Counted from the first letter of the stretch, positions 1 through 9,773 are shown. The stretch: 62,153 nt of DNA from Brevibacillus gelatini (GCF_003710935.1 NZ_RHHS01000029.1:1-62153), one strand, 5' to 3'. The notes: generated by a model from the letters alone, not told the origin. Program-made: numbers and translations.

Positions 1-23
1 CCATGGTAGTTTGAGACAGCTCC
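1..23. mobile_element. Terminal end of an insertion sequence (partial)
   Basis: The first bases read as an IS terminus: on the minus strand they begin GGAGCTGTCTCAAACTA, a form common at the ends of IS1182/IS4-like elements. Only one end is visible and the element body lies outside the window. A similar terminus occurs at 2163-2184 and a related one at 62044. No target duplication can be checked. Confidence 0.4.
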
Positions 24-228
24 TTTTTTCATCCAGCTACTACACTCTGCCCTTCAGCGACGCATTGATTTGTTTAGCCTCTGCCACAGCCCGCTAGAAC
101 GCCCTCGGCTTGCTACCTTCACCGATCATATTGCCTGCAAACGGCATCTCGACCATGGAAAGGACACACTGGAATTACTGAATAGTTTAGGATACCAGAC
201 CTACCATAAACAGGTAAATGGATATTAG
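10..228 (+). pseudogene. 3' remnant of an unknown gene truncated by an IS
   Basis: An open frame without a usable start runs from just inside the IS end to a TAG at 226-228. It encodes about 70 residues ending LGYQTYHKQVNGY. The composition looks like real coding sequence, but the family is not recognised. The abrupt 5' edge at the IS-like terminus suggests a gene cut by insertion. It may have belonged with the downstream toxin genes, which is inference. Confidence 0.35.
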
Positions 229-259
229 ACCTTATTGTTTGAATATGATATTTTCAAAA

Positions 260-331
260 AATATGTATAAATTTGTTATTTTTTCGAGGTGAACCATAAC
301 AATGGCATGAATAATATTTTTTATACATATT
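260..331. promoter_or_regulatory. Inverted repeat upstream of the DUF4280 toxin gene
   Basis: Two perfectly complementary 12-base arms, AATATGTATAAA (260-271) and TTTATACATATT (320-331), flank about 48 bases. The right arm ends 17 bases before the toxin ATG, next to its AGAGGAAG ribosome site. Between the arms is a second strong ribosome site (GAGGTGA) followed by ATG GCA TGA, a two-codon mini-ORF. The repeat could be an operator or an RNA stem. The regulator is unknown. Confidence 0.4.
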
Positions 332-348
332 AGAGAGGAAGATAATCA

Positions 349-1629
349 ATGTCTCTTATTAAAGGCATTAACATTGTAGCTGAAACGGGTGAAAAACAAA
401 GTTATGTAGTTGCTGGTGCAATCCTTTCGTGTAGCTTCGGTGATAAGTTTAATAGGTTAAAAATGCCTTTCAGTCATGGCGTATACATTAAAGGAAAGCC
501 ACAGATGAACATTATGGATTACGTCCCAAATGTAAACATCATGCCGTTTGGAAAATGCAGTAGTTTAGCAAATCCAGCTGTGGCATCAGCTACAGCTGCT
601 AACAACGGGGTATTAACACCTCAACCTTGTACACCTATGACAACAATGCCTTGGATAGACGGAAAAACTGATGTTCTTGTCGAAGGACATCCTGCTCTAT
701 TAAACAAATGCACAAACTGCTGTCTGTATGCTGGCATAATTAAAATTGAGGATGATGGACAAGCGTTGAGTCTCACTGTGAGCAAGCAAGCTAAACCAGT
801 GAATAGTAGAGATGAAGTAGGAACCATACTTACTAAGGGAAGTCCACTGTCTGAAACGAATAGCTTGATCCCAAGTGTAGGTACTGTGCAAAACAATAAA
901 AGCAATAACTGGAATCAAAAAATAGCGGCAAATTGGACAATTAATGAACTGATGGAAAAGGAAAAGGAAGCAACATCAGAGGAGAAGCGTCAGGAATATG
1001 CAAGGAAGGCTGAAAATTTACGGCAACGGTTGCGTGATTCTGGTGTACCAGAAGATCAAATCTTACAAGCTACTTCTTCATACATACCAAATAATCAAGT
1101 TATGGAAATAGCCCAAGCAAATGTAGAGAAGAGAATAAAAGATGATCCTCTTGGTTTTGGACTAATAACAAAGGGTTATCAAGGTGGAATCTTAATTGGT
1201 AGTTTATTAAGCAAAAAGTCTCGTCGTACAAGTGGAGTATCAAATAATAAGGCATCAACATTGGAAAGAAACAGGGAAAATGGTAAACTATTCGAGAAGG
1301 AACTTGAGAAAAAATTAGAGGAAAAACAAAACGTTGCTGGACAAGTTACCATAAAAACTCATAGTGGAACAAAAACCAGAGTAGATTTTATTGGAACAGA
1401 TAAAGAAACTGGAGAAATTAAAATAACAGAAGGAAAATCGTCCAAAACTGCACCACTTACGAAAAATCAAAAAAAAGCTTTTCCCGAAATCGAAACAGAT
1501 GGTGGTGTAGTAGTCGGGAAAGGTAAGCCACCGTTTACAAAAGGAACCAGGATTCCACCTACCAAAATTGATATCATACGACCACAAGACTTACTTAATT
1601 TATTTCGAAAAGGGAAGAAGGATGATTAA
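349..1629 (+). CDS. PAAR-like (DUF4280) polymorphic toxin with PD-(D/E)XK-type nuclease tip
   Basis: This 426-residue protein has two parts. Residues about 15-135 match the DUF4280 PAAR-like fold, with conserved cysteines in GAILSCSFG, QPCTPMTT and KCTNCC. Such domains cap the spike of contractile secretion or injection machines. After a charged linker (about 200-300), the C-terminal 120 residues look like a restriction-endonuclease-type toxin: GKLFEKELEKKL, then RVDFIGTD and ITEGKSS, giving the D...ExK arrangement. The ATG follows AGAGGAAG. Its stop codon abuts the ATG of the next gene, the likely immunity partner. The probable role is contact-dependent or injected DNase activity against competitors. 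No delivery machinery is encoded in this window. Family assignment is from memory of motifs. Confidence 0.75.
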   Translation: MSLIKGINIVAETGEKQSYVVAGAILSCSFGDKFNRLKMPFSHGVYIKGKPQMNIMDYVPNVNIMPFGKCSSLANPAVASATAANNGVLTPQPCTPMTTMPWIDGKTDVLVEGHPALLNKCTNCCLYAGIIKIEDDGQALSLTVSKQAKPVNSRDEVGTILTKGSPLSETNSLIPSVGTVQNNKSNNWNQKIAANWTINELMEKEKEATSEEKRQEYARKAENLRQRLRDSGVPEDQILQATSSYIPNNQVMEIAQANVEKRIKDDPLGFGLITKGYQGGILIGSLLSKKSRRTSGVSNNKASTLERNRENGKLFEKELEKKLEEKQNVAGQVTIKTHSGTKTRVDFIGTDKETGEIKITEGKSSKTAPLTKNQKKAFPEIETDGGVVVGKGKPPFTKGTRIPPTKIDIIRPQDLLNLFRKGKKDD

Positions 1630-1986
1630 ATGGGTATCCGTGATTTAGATAGAATAGATAAAATTGGTACAGATAAAGAAACAGGGCATGTTGTTTTAAC
1701 GATAGTTGATAAGAGTGATTGGACAGATGAAATGCAACATCTTTATGATCTACAAGAAAAGATAAATGTCTATCTGTCATACATTGAAAGTGGTGAGATG
1801 TATAGCGACTTTCCCGAATATAACGGCTGTGAAATTGACATCTTGCTTTGCTCTCAATACGAAATTCCATTAAAAGGTTTAGGATTTCTACATAAAGTAG
1901 CAGAGGTTGTCCGAAATGCAGGCTACCATTTAAAATGCATGGAATGGGATCCCGAAGGCGAGGAAAACTGGAAGGTTATTTTCTGA
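1630..1986 (+). CDS. DUF6572-like immunity protein
   Basis: This 118-residue acidic cytosolic protein begins immediately after the toxin stop codon (TAA then ATG), so the two are translationally coupled. The pattern, with an N-terminal D-x-IDKIG..TDKETG..VVLTI strand, a helix containing HLYDLQEKINVYLSYIESG, and a LGFLHKV helix, resembles DUF6572 proteins that I know as partners of polymorphic toxins. It most likely binds and neutralises the nuclease tip encoded upstream. An N-terminal stretch repeats a motif found in the toxin itself (see findings). Codon use is AT-rich like the toxin and unlike the GC-richer genes after 2330, supporting acquisition as a unit. Confidence 0.7.
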   Translation: MGIRDLDRIDKIGTDKETGHVVLTIVDKSDWTDEMQHLYDLQEKINVYLSYIESGEMYSDFPEYNGCEIDILLCSQYEIPLKGLGFLHKVAEVVRNAGYHLKCMEWDPEGEENWKVIF

Positions 1987-2329
1987 TGACCCCATAACTT
2001 CATAACATGTATTTTTGATATTGGACGAATAAACAACGTCCTTTTTTGTTACCTAGATACAGAAGAGTTTATCAAAATTTTGAATAAACGTGAAAACGAT
2101 GCTTCGAGTGTCAGGCTTAAAAAGTAGCCACTGGCGGGCATGAGTTCATGTGATTGGACGATGGGGAAGTTCTGCGACAGCCCCTTGATCCGCTACTGAT
2201 CGCCGCCAGTGGTGATGATGTAAGGTATTTTTGCCGAGTGACTCCTTAAACGCATTGCGTTTGTCGCGCAAACTTTGCGACTAGCGCAATGCGTATTTTT
2301 TCATATGGCCAGACATGCCGTACCAGCCC
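1987..2329. other. Non-coding junction with IS-like debris
   Basis: No supportable gene lies here. The stretch contains a 10-base inverted repeat (CCACTGGCGG at 2128-2137, CCGCCAGTGG at 2203-2212) that brackets an IS-terminus-like sequence at 2163-2184, which on the minus strand starts GGGGCTGTCGCAGAACTT. This suggests the scar of a lost insertion element between the AT-rich toxin pair and the core-like genes that follow. Confidence 0.4.
2250..2301 (+). terminator. Strong intrinsic terminator, possibly bidirectional
   Basis: ACGCATTGCG (2250-2259) pairs with CGCAATGCGT (2285-2294), with a nested GTCGC/GCGAC stem in the loop and ATTTTTTC following on the plus strand. It separates the toxin locus from the convergent MFS gene. 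On the minus strand the following T run is short, so termination of the MFS transcript here is less certain. Confidence 0.7.
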
Positions 2330-3550
2330 TTATTCCATTCCAGACCCTGTAGACTGTACAGATTTATTGCGGAAAAAGCTATAGTACACCCACCCCGCGT
2401 TGATGAACAAAAAGGCGCTCGTCATGAAAAACACGCCGTTGATGCTCACATACCCGGCCATAAAGCCGCCGATCATCGGTCCGAGCATGCTCCCGATGCT
2501 GACGAAGCTGTTGTTGTAGCCGTAGACCCGGCTGACCATATGGGCAGGTGTTGCGCGGCGCAGCAGCGCATTGACCGAAGGCAGCAAGCCGCCTAGCGAC
2601 AGCCCGAGTAAAAAGCGCAAGACGACCAGTTGCCACACCGTCCAGACCAGCCCTTGCGGAATAAAGAGCAAGGCCGCCGCAAGCAAGGCGAACAACAGCA
2701 CTTTTTGCGAGCCGAAGCGGTCCCCCAGCCGTCCCAACTGCGGAGAGGCAAACACATTCGCTATCCCCATCGCCGCCTGGACTATTCCCGCCCACAGCGC
2801 GACCTTCTCCCCTTCCGAGCTGAGCAACTGTGAGATATAGATCGGCAAGACAGGCACGATGCTGAACAGCGCAAACTGGATCATCACGGTTACAAAAAAG
2901 AGTGCCGGCAGCTCTTTGGACGAGAAGATCATCTGAAAATCTTCCTTCAAGCTGGAGCGGTCCTTTTTTTCGGGCGGAACAAACTTCTCTTTTACCGTAA
3001 ACGTAATGACCAAAGTCGCGAGCAGCAGCATGCTGCCTGTAATGACGAAGATCATGCGGAAGCCGATTCTCTCCGCCAGCACTCCGCCAAAAAGCGGCCC
3101 CATGATTGTGCCTGCCGTGACAAACGACTGCAACAATCCTTGTGCCCAGCCGATCTTCTCTTTCGGCACCGAGGAAGCTACAAGGGCCGTGCTGGCCGGG
3201 ATGATGCCGCCGACAAGCCCGTTAATCAGGCGCAGCGCCAAAAGCTGCCAGAGGCTTCCGGCAAAGCCCGTCAACGCAACGGTGATCGACATGAAGTAGC
3301 CGGAGCGCAAAATCATGATTTTGCGCCCGTGCTTGTCAGCCAGATTGCCCCAGATCGGGGACACAAGACCTGCCGTCAAAAAGTTGGCCCCGAAAATAAT
3401 TCCCGCCCACGCCGTCACCTGGTGCGGGTCGTCAATCCCGAAGTCTTGCTGAATGTAGAGCGGCAAAAACGGCATAATCATGCTCATCGCGACCATGACG
3501 ACAAACAGCGATCCACACAGCACGTATAAATTGCGTCGCCATATCTCCAT
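2330..3550 (-). CDS. MFS drug-type efflux transporter (12 TM)
   Basis: This 406-residue integral membrane protein is of the major facilitator superfamily, resembling Bacillus multidrug/H+ antiporters. About twelve hydrophobic segments are visible, with motif A (GNLADKHGRK, near residue 75) in the first cytoplasmic loop and a second-half counterpart, GRLGDRFGSQK. The ATG at 3550 is preferred because GGAGGAAA sits 5-6 bases upstream. A TTG nine codons earlier lies before that site. It follows the ABC exporter gene (stop at 3574) with only a short gap, so the two export systems probably share a transcript. The substrate cannot be read from sequence. Confidence 0.85.
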   Translation of the reverse strand: MEIWRRNLYVLCGSLFVVMVAMSMIMPFLPLYIQQDFGIDDPHQVTAWAGIIFGANFLTAGLVSPIWGNLADKHGRKIMILRSGYFMSITVALTGFAGSLWQLLALRLINGLVGGIIPASTALVASSVPKEKIGWAQGLLQSFVTAGTIMGPLFGGVLAERIGFRMIFVITGSMLLLATLVITFTVKEKFVPPEKKDRSSLKEDFQMIFSSKELPALFFVTVMIQFALFSIVPVLPIYISQLLSSEGEKVALWAGIVQAAMGIANVFASPQLGRLGDRFGSQKVLLFALLAAALLFIPQGLVWTVWQLVVLRFLLGLSLGGLLPSVNALLRRATPAHMVSRVYGYNNSFVSIGSMLGPMIGGFMAGYVSINGVFFMTSAFLFINAGWVYYSFFRNKSVQSTGSGME

Positions 3551-3573
3551 CAGATTTCCTCCATTCCCCCTGG

Positions 3574-5361
3574 TCAATCACCTAGCGGGCCTGCTTCAGG
3601 CGCTGTTCCAAAGTCCTGGACGCTCCACAGGCTATGGTAGACTCCTTTTTGCGCAAGCAGTTCTTCGTGCTTGCCTTGCTCCACAATCTGTCCCTCGCGC
3701 ATGACGACGATTTTGTCCGCATGAGTAATCGTGGACAGGCGATGCGCCACGATGAGCGTCGTCCGGCCTTTCGTCAGGCGTGCCAGCGACTCCTGAATCA
3801 TGTGCTCCGACTCCAGGTCAAGCGCGGAGGTCGCCTCGTCCAAAATGAGAATCCCCGGATTGCGCAGAAAAACGCGTGCGATGGCAATCCGCTGCTTTTG
3901 CCCCCCAGACAGCTTCACGCCACGTTCACCCAGCTCTGTGTCGTAGCCCTGGGGCAGTTCGCTAATAAATTCATGCGCGTTGGCAGCGCGTGCCGCTTCC
4001 TCAACAGCCTGCTGATCGGCATCGGGATTCCCCATCAAAATATTGATTTTGGCAGATTCACTAAACAAAATATTGTCTTGCTGAACCAATCCGATATGAT
4101 GGCGCAAATTTTGCTGCTTCAGATCGCGAATATCAATGCCATCGATTGTAATCCGCCCTTCTGTCACGTCCCAAAAACGCGGCAACAGACTAATCAGGGA
4201 TGACTTGCCGCCGCCAGACATCCCGACAATGGCGACAGTCTCGCCCGGCTTTATCGTCAGGTTGACGTCCTGCAAAACGAGGGGGCCGTCTTCCCGGTAG
4301 CGAAACGAAACATTTTCAAAGCGAATTTCCCCCCGGATACGTCCCGTCGCCGGATCAACAGGCAGCTCGCCAGCGTGGGGACTGTCCACGATGTCATAGG
4401 ACTCATCGAGAAACTCGAACATCCTGTCCATCGAGGCGATCGCTTGCGTCAGCACGGTGCTGGAGTTGACCAGACGCCGCAGCGGCGTGTACAGACGCTC
4501 CAAATAGGCGTAAAACGCCACCAAAGTCCCTACACTCATGCTGCCGCCGATCACCTGGTAGCCGGCATAGGCGATGACGAGCAACGGCGCAATATCCGTG
4601 ACCGTATTGACGACAGAAAACGTCCGCGCATTCCAGCGCGTATGCTCCAGCGCTTTGTCCAGAAACTGGTTGTTTTCCTTGGCAAAACCTTTGCTCTCGT
4701 GATTTTCCAGCGCAAAGCTGCGGATCAGCGACATGCCGTTCACGCGCTCGTACAAATAGCCTTGCAGCCGAGCCAACGCCGCAGAGCGCTCCTTCGTCAG
4801 CTGGCGCAGCCTTTTGTAAAAGTATTTGACGGAAAAACTGTACAACGGAAACACGACGATGGCGACAATGGTCAGCTCTACATCCATGGAAAACATAATA
4901 AAAAGCGTCAGCCCGATCGTAATCAAATCGAGCCACAGATTCATCAGCCCGGTTTCCACAAAGCTTTTCGTGGATTCCACATCGTTAATGACCCGGGAAA
5001 TGACCTCGCCCGTCTTCGTGTTGTTGTAGTAGCGCATCGAAAGACGCTGCAAATGGACATACAGCTGATTGCGAATATCAAACAATATTTTGCTGGCCAC
5101 CCACTGCGCGAAATACTGGCGTATGTACTCGACAGGCGCACGCACCACTGTAAATAGCAAAAAGGCGGCAAGCATCAGCCAGAAAAGCTGCGTCAGCTTT
5201 TCCTCGCGGGGCAACGGGCTGGGCAGCAGGTCGTCAATCACGTATTTGATGAGAAGCGGCAGAACAAGCGGTATGGAAAATTTGATAATGCCTATGAATA
5301 TGGTGCCCAATATTTGTTTCCAATAAGGCATGACATATGCCAAATAGCGGCGTATGCTCAA
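3574..5361 (-). CDS. ABC exporter half-transporter (YgaD-like)
   Basis: This 595-residue protein joins an ABC-exporter membrane domain (six TM helices, about residues 15-310) to a nucleotide-binding domain. The latter has Walker A GMSGGGKSS, signature LSGGQKQR, Walker B ILILDEATS and the H-loop AHRLST. The N-terminus MSIRRYLAYVMPYWK resembles B. subtilis YgaD, and a YgaC-like gene lies just upstream as in Bacillus. It probably dimerises and exports lipids or hydrophobic drugs at the cytoplasmic membrane. The start is a TTG nine bases after AAAGGAGG. The MFS exporter gene follows directly. Confidence 0.88.
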   Translation of the reverse strand: MSIRRYLAYVMPYWKQILGTIFIGIIKFSIPLVLPLLIKYVIDDLLPSPLPREEKLTQLFWLMLAAFLLFTVVRAPVEYIRQYFAQWVASKILFDIRNQLYVHLQRLSMRYYNNTKTGEVISRVINDVESTKSFVETGLMNLWLDLITIGLTLFIMFSMDVELTIVAIVVFPLYSFSVKYFYKRLRQLTKERSAALARLQGYLYERVNGMSLIRSFALENHESKGFAKENNQFLDKALEHTRWNARTFSVVNTVTDIAPLLVIAYAGYQVIGGSMSVGTLVAFYAYLERLYTPLRRLVNSSTVLTQAIASMDRMFEFLDESYDIVDSPHAGELPVDPATGRIRGEIRFENVSFRYREDGPLVLQDVNLTIKPGETVAIVGMSGGGKSSLISLLPRFWDVTEGRITIDGIDIRDLKQQNLRHHIGLVQQDNILFSESAKINILMGNPDADQQAVEEAARAANAHEFISELPQGYDTELGERGVKLSGGQKQRIAIARVFLRNPGILILDEATSALDLESEHMIQESLARLTKGRTTLIVAHRLSTITHADKIVVMREGQIVEQGKHEELLAQKGVYHSLWSVQDFGTAPEAGPLGD

Positions 5362-5387
5362 CCAGCATACCTCCTTTACATAGAAAC

Positions 5388-5420
5388 TTGGCTGTGCCCG
5401 ATTCGTTCAGGCACAGCCAA
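5388..5420. promoter_or_regulatory. Perfect 11-bp hairpin ahead of the ABC exporter
   Basis: TTGGCTGTGCC (5388-5398) is exactly complementary to GGCACAGCCAA (5410-5420). It lies 27 bases upstream of the ABC gene start on the minus strand and lacks a long T run. It could be a weak terminator after the DUF402 gene, an attenuator, or an operator. Confidence 0.45.
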
Positions 5421-5483
5421 ATTTGCACGTATGCGATCGTGCTTCGTCTTATTCGATTTTCACACAGTACACAGGACAAGGAA

Positions 5484-5512
5484 ATCCCTCCCCCGAATTA
5501 CGGGAAAGGGAT
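5484..5512 (-). terminator. GC-rich stem overlapping the DUF402 stop codon
   Basis: On the minus strand ATCCCTTTCCCG pairs with CGGGGGAGGGAT (12 bp with two G-U pairs, 5-base loop), followed by TTCC. The T run is poor, so it may reduce rather than stop read-through into the ABC/MFS genes. Confidence 0.4.
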
Positions 5513-6048
5513 TATTCCGCATCGTCTCGCACTAAAAGATACCGTTCGTACCAGCGTTGCACAAAGCCGTTCTGAAAAGGGCCGCGGCGCGCTCTTACCC
5601 AATCCAGCACTTCTCGCAGCGCTGTCTGTACTTTTTCCACGACAAACGGAGGGTAGTTCATCTGTTTGCTGTGCAACAGAAACTCCTCTTCATCAAGAAT
5701 CGAGTAAGTCATGTCGGGAAACACCTTTACATCGAGATCATAGTCTATGTAGCTGAGCAGTTGCCCCTTCAGGCTGAATGGCGAACCAATGTTGCAGTAA
5801 TAGTAAATGCCGTCGTCGCGAATCATGGCAATGGTATTGAACCACTGCCCCCGGCCGAATGTACAAATGGCCGGCTCGCGCGTGCGCCACTCCCGCCCGT
5901 CTGCTTCTGTCACTTTGACCCGATCATTTCCCCCAATCACCACCGCATCACTGGTATGGATCAGCGTGGATTTGTCCCAGATGCGGTGCAGTGAATGGTC
6001 GTGTTTATAGCTTTCAATGCGGATAGTGGAGCCCGGAGTTGGTGACAT
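5512..6048 (-). CDS. DUF402 nucleoside tri/diphosphate phosphatase (YgaC-like)
   Basis: This 178-residue cytosolic protein of the DUF402 family has characterised relatives that hydrolyse nucleoside di/triphosphates with divalent metal. Typical blocks are visible: an IRIESYKHD.SLHRIW start, the central WFNTIAMIRDDGIYYYCNIGSP, and the acidic metal-binding stretch YIDYDLDVKVFPD followed by LDEEEF. The ATG at 6048 is chosen because AAGGGGAG precedes it and because relatives are about 176 residues. An upstream in-frame extension of 34 residues lacks a ribosome site. It sits next to the YgaD-like exporter as in B. subtilis. Confidence 0.85.
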   Translation of the reverse strand: MSPTPGSTIRIESYKHDHSLHRIWDKSTLIHTSDAVVIGGNDRVKVTEADGREWRTREPAICTFGRGQWFNTIAMIRDDGIYYYCNIGSPFSLKGQLLSYIDYDLDVKVFPDMTYSILDEEEFLLHSKQMNYPPFVVEKVQTALREVLDWVRARRGPFQNGFVQRWYERYLLVRDDAE

Positions 6049-6097
6049 GACTCTCCCCTTTCTTCTCTTCTCTATTTGAATGGGGACAAGCCTCCTT

Positions 6098-6511
6098 TTA
6101 GGAAGAGAGCTTTTTGGAAAGCGTAACAAATTTTTGTACTTCATAGCCAAGCGAAAGGTAAAACGGAAGGACTTCCGGATTCGCCTGATTGACCATAATC
6201 AGGACGTTGTTGACGCCTCGCTGTTTGAAGCGCTTCTCGATGGCAGCCACGAGTTGGCGGCCAATACCGGTGCCTTGCATCTCGGGAAGAACAGCCAGTC
6301 GGTAAAAATAGGCGCGTGTCCCGTCGATGGTGCCGACCACGACCCCTACAACTCTGCCGTCTTTTTCTGCCACCATAACCAAATCGCTGTCCCATGCCAA
6401 CTGTTGGGCCAAATCGTTCAACGACTCCGTGTCCGATTGGTCCAAACCCGTCTGTTGCCAGATACTTGTGATAGCCGAATAGTCACCGAGCCGAAACGGA
6501 CGAATCAGCAT
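6098..6511 (-). CDS. GNAT family N-acetyltransferase
   Basis: This 137-residue single-domain acetyltransferase has its acetyl-CoA pyrophosphate-binding motif as RLAVLPEMQGTGIGRQLV (about residues 69-86), matching the family's Q/R-x-x-G-x-G/A signature. It is followed by the usual amphipathic helix and VNQANPEVLPFYLSLGYE near the C-terminus. The ATG at 6511 follows AAGGAGG with good spacing. The acceptor could be a small molecule or a protein N-terminus and cannot be read from sequence. It lies upstream of the DUF402 gene on the same strand, 49 bases away. Confidence 0.85.
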   Translation of the reverse strand: MLIRPFRLGDYSAITSIWQQTGLDQSDTESLNDLAQQLAWDSDLVMVAEKDGRVVGVVVGTIDGTRAYFYRLAVLPEMQGTGIGRQLVAAIEKRFKQRGVNNVLIMVNQANPEVLPFYLSLGYEVQKFVTLSKKLSS

Positions 6512-6621
6512 ACGTTGCCTCCTTCGTAACCTTCTTCCTCTATTGTACAACACATGGACAACTTTGTCTTGTGTAGTGAGACGTTAAAGTCGCCAACTCC
6601 TGGGAACCGCATCCACCCAGA

Positions 6622-7443
<822 letters not shown>

Positions 7444-7445
7444 TC

Positions 7446-7451
7446 ATTATA
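7446..7451 (-). promoter_or_regulatory. fabL promoter -10 element
   Basis: TATAAT on the minus strand, about 65 bases before the fabL ATG. No convincing -35 hexamer is seen at 17 bases. The position relative to the FapR-like box supports it. Confidence 0.55.
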
Positions 7452-7596
7452 CAACTCCCCTCCTGCTTTTGCTACCGGGAGCAAAAATCTCCTTTTGACT
7501 TAGCCTTGCCGCAAACAGCCGTACTTAACACGCGAAAGCCTGCCGAGCGGGGCTGGATGAGCCGCCAGACCCGCTTCACGCTTGAGCGCATATTGC

Positions 7597-7649
7597 GAAA
7601 AAAACCCGGCTGCAAGGCAGACAAGCAGTCTCTTGCACCGGGTTTTTTG
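7597..7649 (-). terminator. Intrinsic terminator of the chemoreceptor gene
   Basis: On the minus strand AACCCGGTGCAAG pairs with CTTGCAGCCGGGTT and is followed by a run of T. It begins just after the stop codon of the gene ending at 7653. Confidence 0.85.
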
Positions 7650-7652
7650 CCT

Positions 7653-9620
7653 TTAAATCTTGAATTTGCCGATCTGATCCTGGAGACCTTCTGCCAATCG
7701 CTCCAGAGACATCGCGGAGGACGCGATTTCTTCCATGGACGCGAGCTGCTCCTCTGCTGCTGCGGATACGCTCTGTGTGCCGTCCGAAGCCTGCATGGTC
7801 ACATCGGAAATATGGTTGATTAGCTCGACGACAAGCTGGGTCTGCTCGGAAATGTCTTGCGAGGCCTGGGAAACCTGGCCGATTTTAAGCGCCACGTCTT
7901 CGACCGCAGACTGGATTTGTTCAAACGAATGTCCAGCCTCGTACACTTTTTCGATTCCCTCCGTCACTTCCCGCTTGCTCTTTTCCATGACCTCAACGGC
8001 AAGGTCTGTCTCCTGCTGGATCGCCGCAATCAATTGGCTGATCTGCTCAGCCGACGCAGAGGACTGCTCAGCCAGTTTTCTCACCTCGTCTGCTACGACC
8101 GCAAATCCGCGGCCGGACTCGCCTGCCCGCGCCGCCTCGATGGCCGCATTCAGCGCCAGCAAATTGGTCTGGCTTGCAATCGTGGTAATGACATCGACAA
8201 TTTTTCCGATTTCCTGCGAGCGTCCTCCCAGGCTGTCCACGACTTTTGCCAGAGTCAGGATCGATTCGCTGGAAGCTGTCATTTGCTGCACCGCCGCTTG
8301 TACAGAGCGGTTTCCTTCTGCCGCAACGGCTGCTGTCTTTCTTGCCGTCTCGGATACTTCCTGCGTATAGTTGGCAATCTGGTTGATCCGCTGCGACATT
8401 TGTCCGACTGCCTCGGTGCTCTTTTGGGTATGCGACACTTGCTGCTCTGTCCCTGTCGCCATGTCCTGCATCGTCGTTGCAATCTGCTCGGTTGCCTTGC
8501 TCGTCTGGTCTGCGCTTGCCGAAAGCTGCTCGGCGGATGCAGCCAGCTGCTGGACAGAATCATTTACAGAGTAAAGCAGGGAACGCAGCGATTGAGCCAT
8601 ATGGTTGAACGAATTGCCCAGCACGCCAAGCTCATCCTGGCTTCTGACTTCCACCTGCTGGGTGACATCACCCTGGCTCATTTTTTCCGACGCGATTGTC
8701 AACTGCCGCAGCGGGCGCAATAACGAGCGCAAAATGCTGAACACGATACCCGCTCCGACGGCGAGTGTGATCGCAATGACCAGGATCGTTCTGGAAAAGA
8801 TCGGGCTTGCGGCCGTCTCTGCCTCTGTGCGGTACATGACGCCCATCAGCTTCCAGCCTGTCTGCCCATTGGTGACAAAAGTCGCTTTCGCGTCATTTCC
8901 CTCATCACTGAAGCCAAATACCCCCACTGCCTGGGCGTAAAGGTCTTCCACCCACGGCAGCTTCACATCAGAACCTGGAGTTCCTGTCGGATGGATCAGC
9001 AGCTTGCGGTTTGCATCGAGAATGGATAAGTATCCTTTGCTGCCGATTTTTGCTTGCTTCACGGTTTCATTGAGTGAGGTCAACTGAATGTCGATTGCAA
9101 GAACGCCAGAGCGATCAGACAAAGCTTTGGCCAAACCTACGATGACATTGCCCGTAACGTCATCAATATAAGGATCAGTAATGATTGTCTTGTCTGGCTG
9201 AGCCATTGCGTCCTGGTACCAGGGGCGTTTACGCGGATCGAAGCCGGCAGACAGCTTGGCGTCTGTCGACATCAACATCTTGCCGTTTTCCTCTCCGATG
9301 TACACCTCTCCTATATCCGGATGCAGCTTGTGGAAGGTTTGCAGCTTTGTGCGAGTCAGGCTTCTCATCTCTTCCGTCAGCTGATCTCTTCCGACCTCTG
9401 CGGCAATCAGCTTCAAATCGCGTGATTGAGCCTCCAGCGTCCGATCCAAAAGCTCGTCCACCAAGCGAACGTTCTCGGCGGCTGTCATCAGCAGTTGCTC
9501 CTCCAGACGGTCCTTGGCGCTCTGATAGGAGAGCAGGCCAAGTGTGAGCACAGGAATAGTCAAGATGAGTGAGAACGATGCAATCAGCTTTGCTCGAACC
9601 GTCAGTCTTGGCAATTTCAT
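7653..9620 (-). CDS. Methyl-accepting chemotaxis protein with dCache sensor
   Basis: This 655-residue transmembrane chemoreceptor has TM1 at about 9-31, an extracytoplasmic double-Cache ligand-binding domain at about 35-275 (including the [11 protein letters not shown] and [16 protein letters not shown] motifs), and TM2 at about 280-302. A HAMP domain follows, then a long coiled-coil signalling domain whose tip contains [20 protein letters not shown] and [18 protein letters not shown]. dCache receptors of this type often sense amino acids or other small organics. It would signal through CheW/CheA to the flagellar motor. The gene stands alone with its own terminator. Confidence 0.93.
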   Translation of the reverse strand: MKLPRLTVRAKLIASFSLILTIPVLTLGLLSYQSAKDRLEEQLLMTAAENVRLVDELLDRTLEAQSRDLKLIAAEVGRDQLTEEMRSLTRTKLQTFHKLHPDIGEVYIGEENGKMLMSTDAKLSAGFDPRKRPWYQDAMAQPDKTIITDPYIDDVTGNVIVGLAKALSDRSGVLAIDIQLTSLNETVKQAKIGSKGYLSILDANRKLLIHPTGTPGSDVKLPWVEDLYAQAVGVFGFSDEGNDAKATFVTNGQTGWKLMGVMYRTEAETAASPIFSRTILVIAITLAVGAGIVFSILRSLLRPLRQLTIASEKMSQGDVTQQVEVRSQDELGVLGNSFNHMAQSLRSLLYSVNDSVQQLAASAEQLSASADQTSKATEQIATTMQDMATGTEQQVSHTQKSTEAVGQMSQRINQIANYTQEVSETARKTAAVAAEGNRSVQAAVQQMTASSESILTLAKVVDSLGGRSQEIGKIVDVITTIASQTNLLALNAAIEAARAGESGRGFAVVADEVRKLAEQSSASAEQISQLIAAIQQETDLAVEVMEKSKREVTEGIEKVYEAGHSFEQIQSAVEDVALKIGQVSQASQDISEQTQLVVELINHISDVTMQASDGTQSVSAAAEEQLASMEEIASSAMSLERLAEGLQDQIGKFKI

Positions 9621-9773
9621 CCTAATTCATCACCTTTTTCGCATATTTCTCATGTCTGATATACTTACCCACTATACCACGCTGACTAAACTAATAATCG
9701 CACATCACTTTACCTTTTATTATATTTTATTATTTTCAGAATTGACTTACTTCAGAAAATAGGTAAAAAGTGC

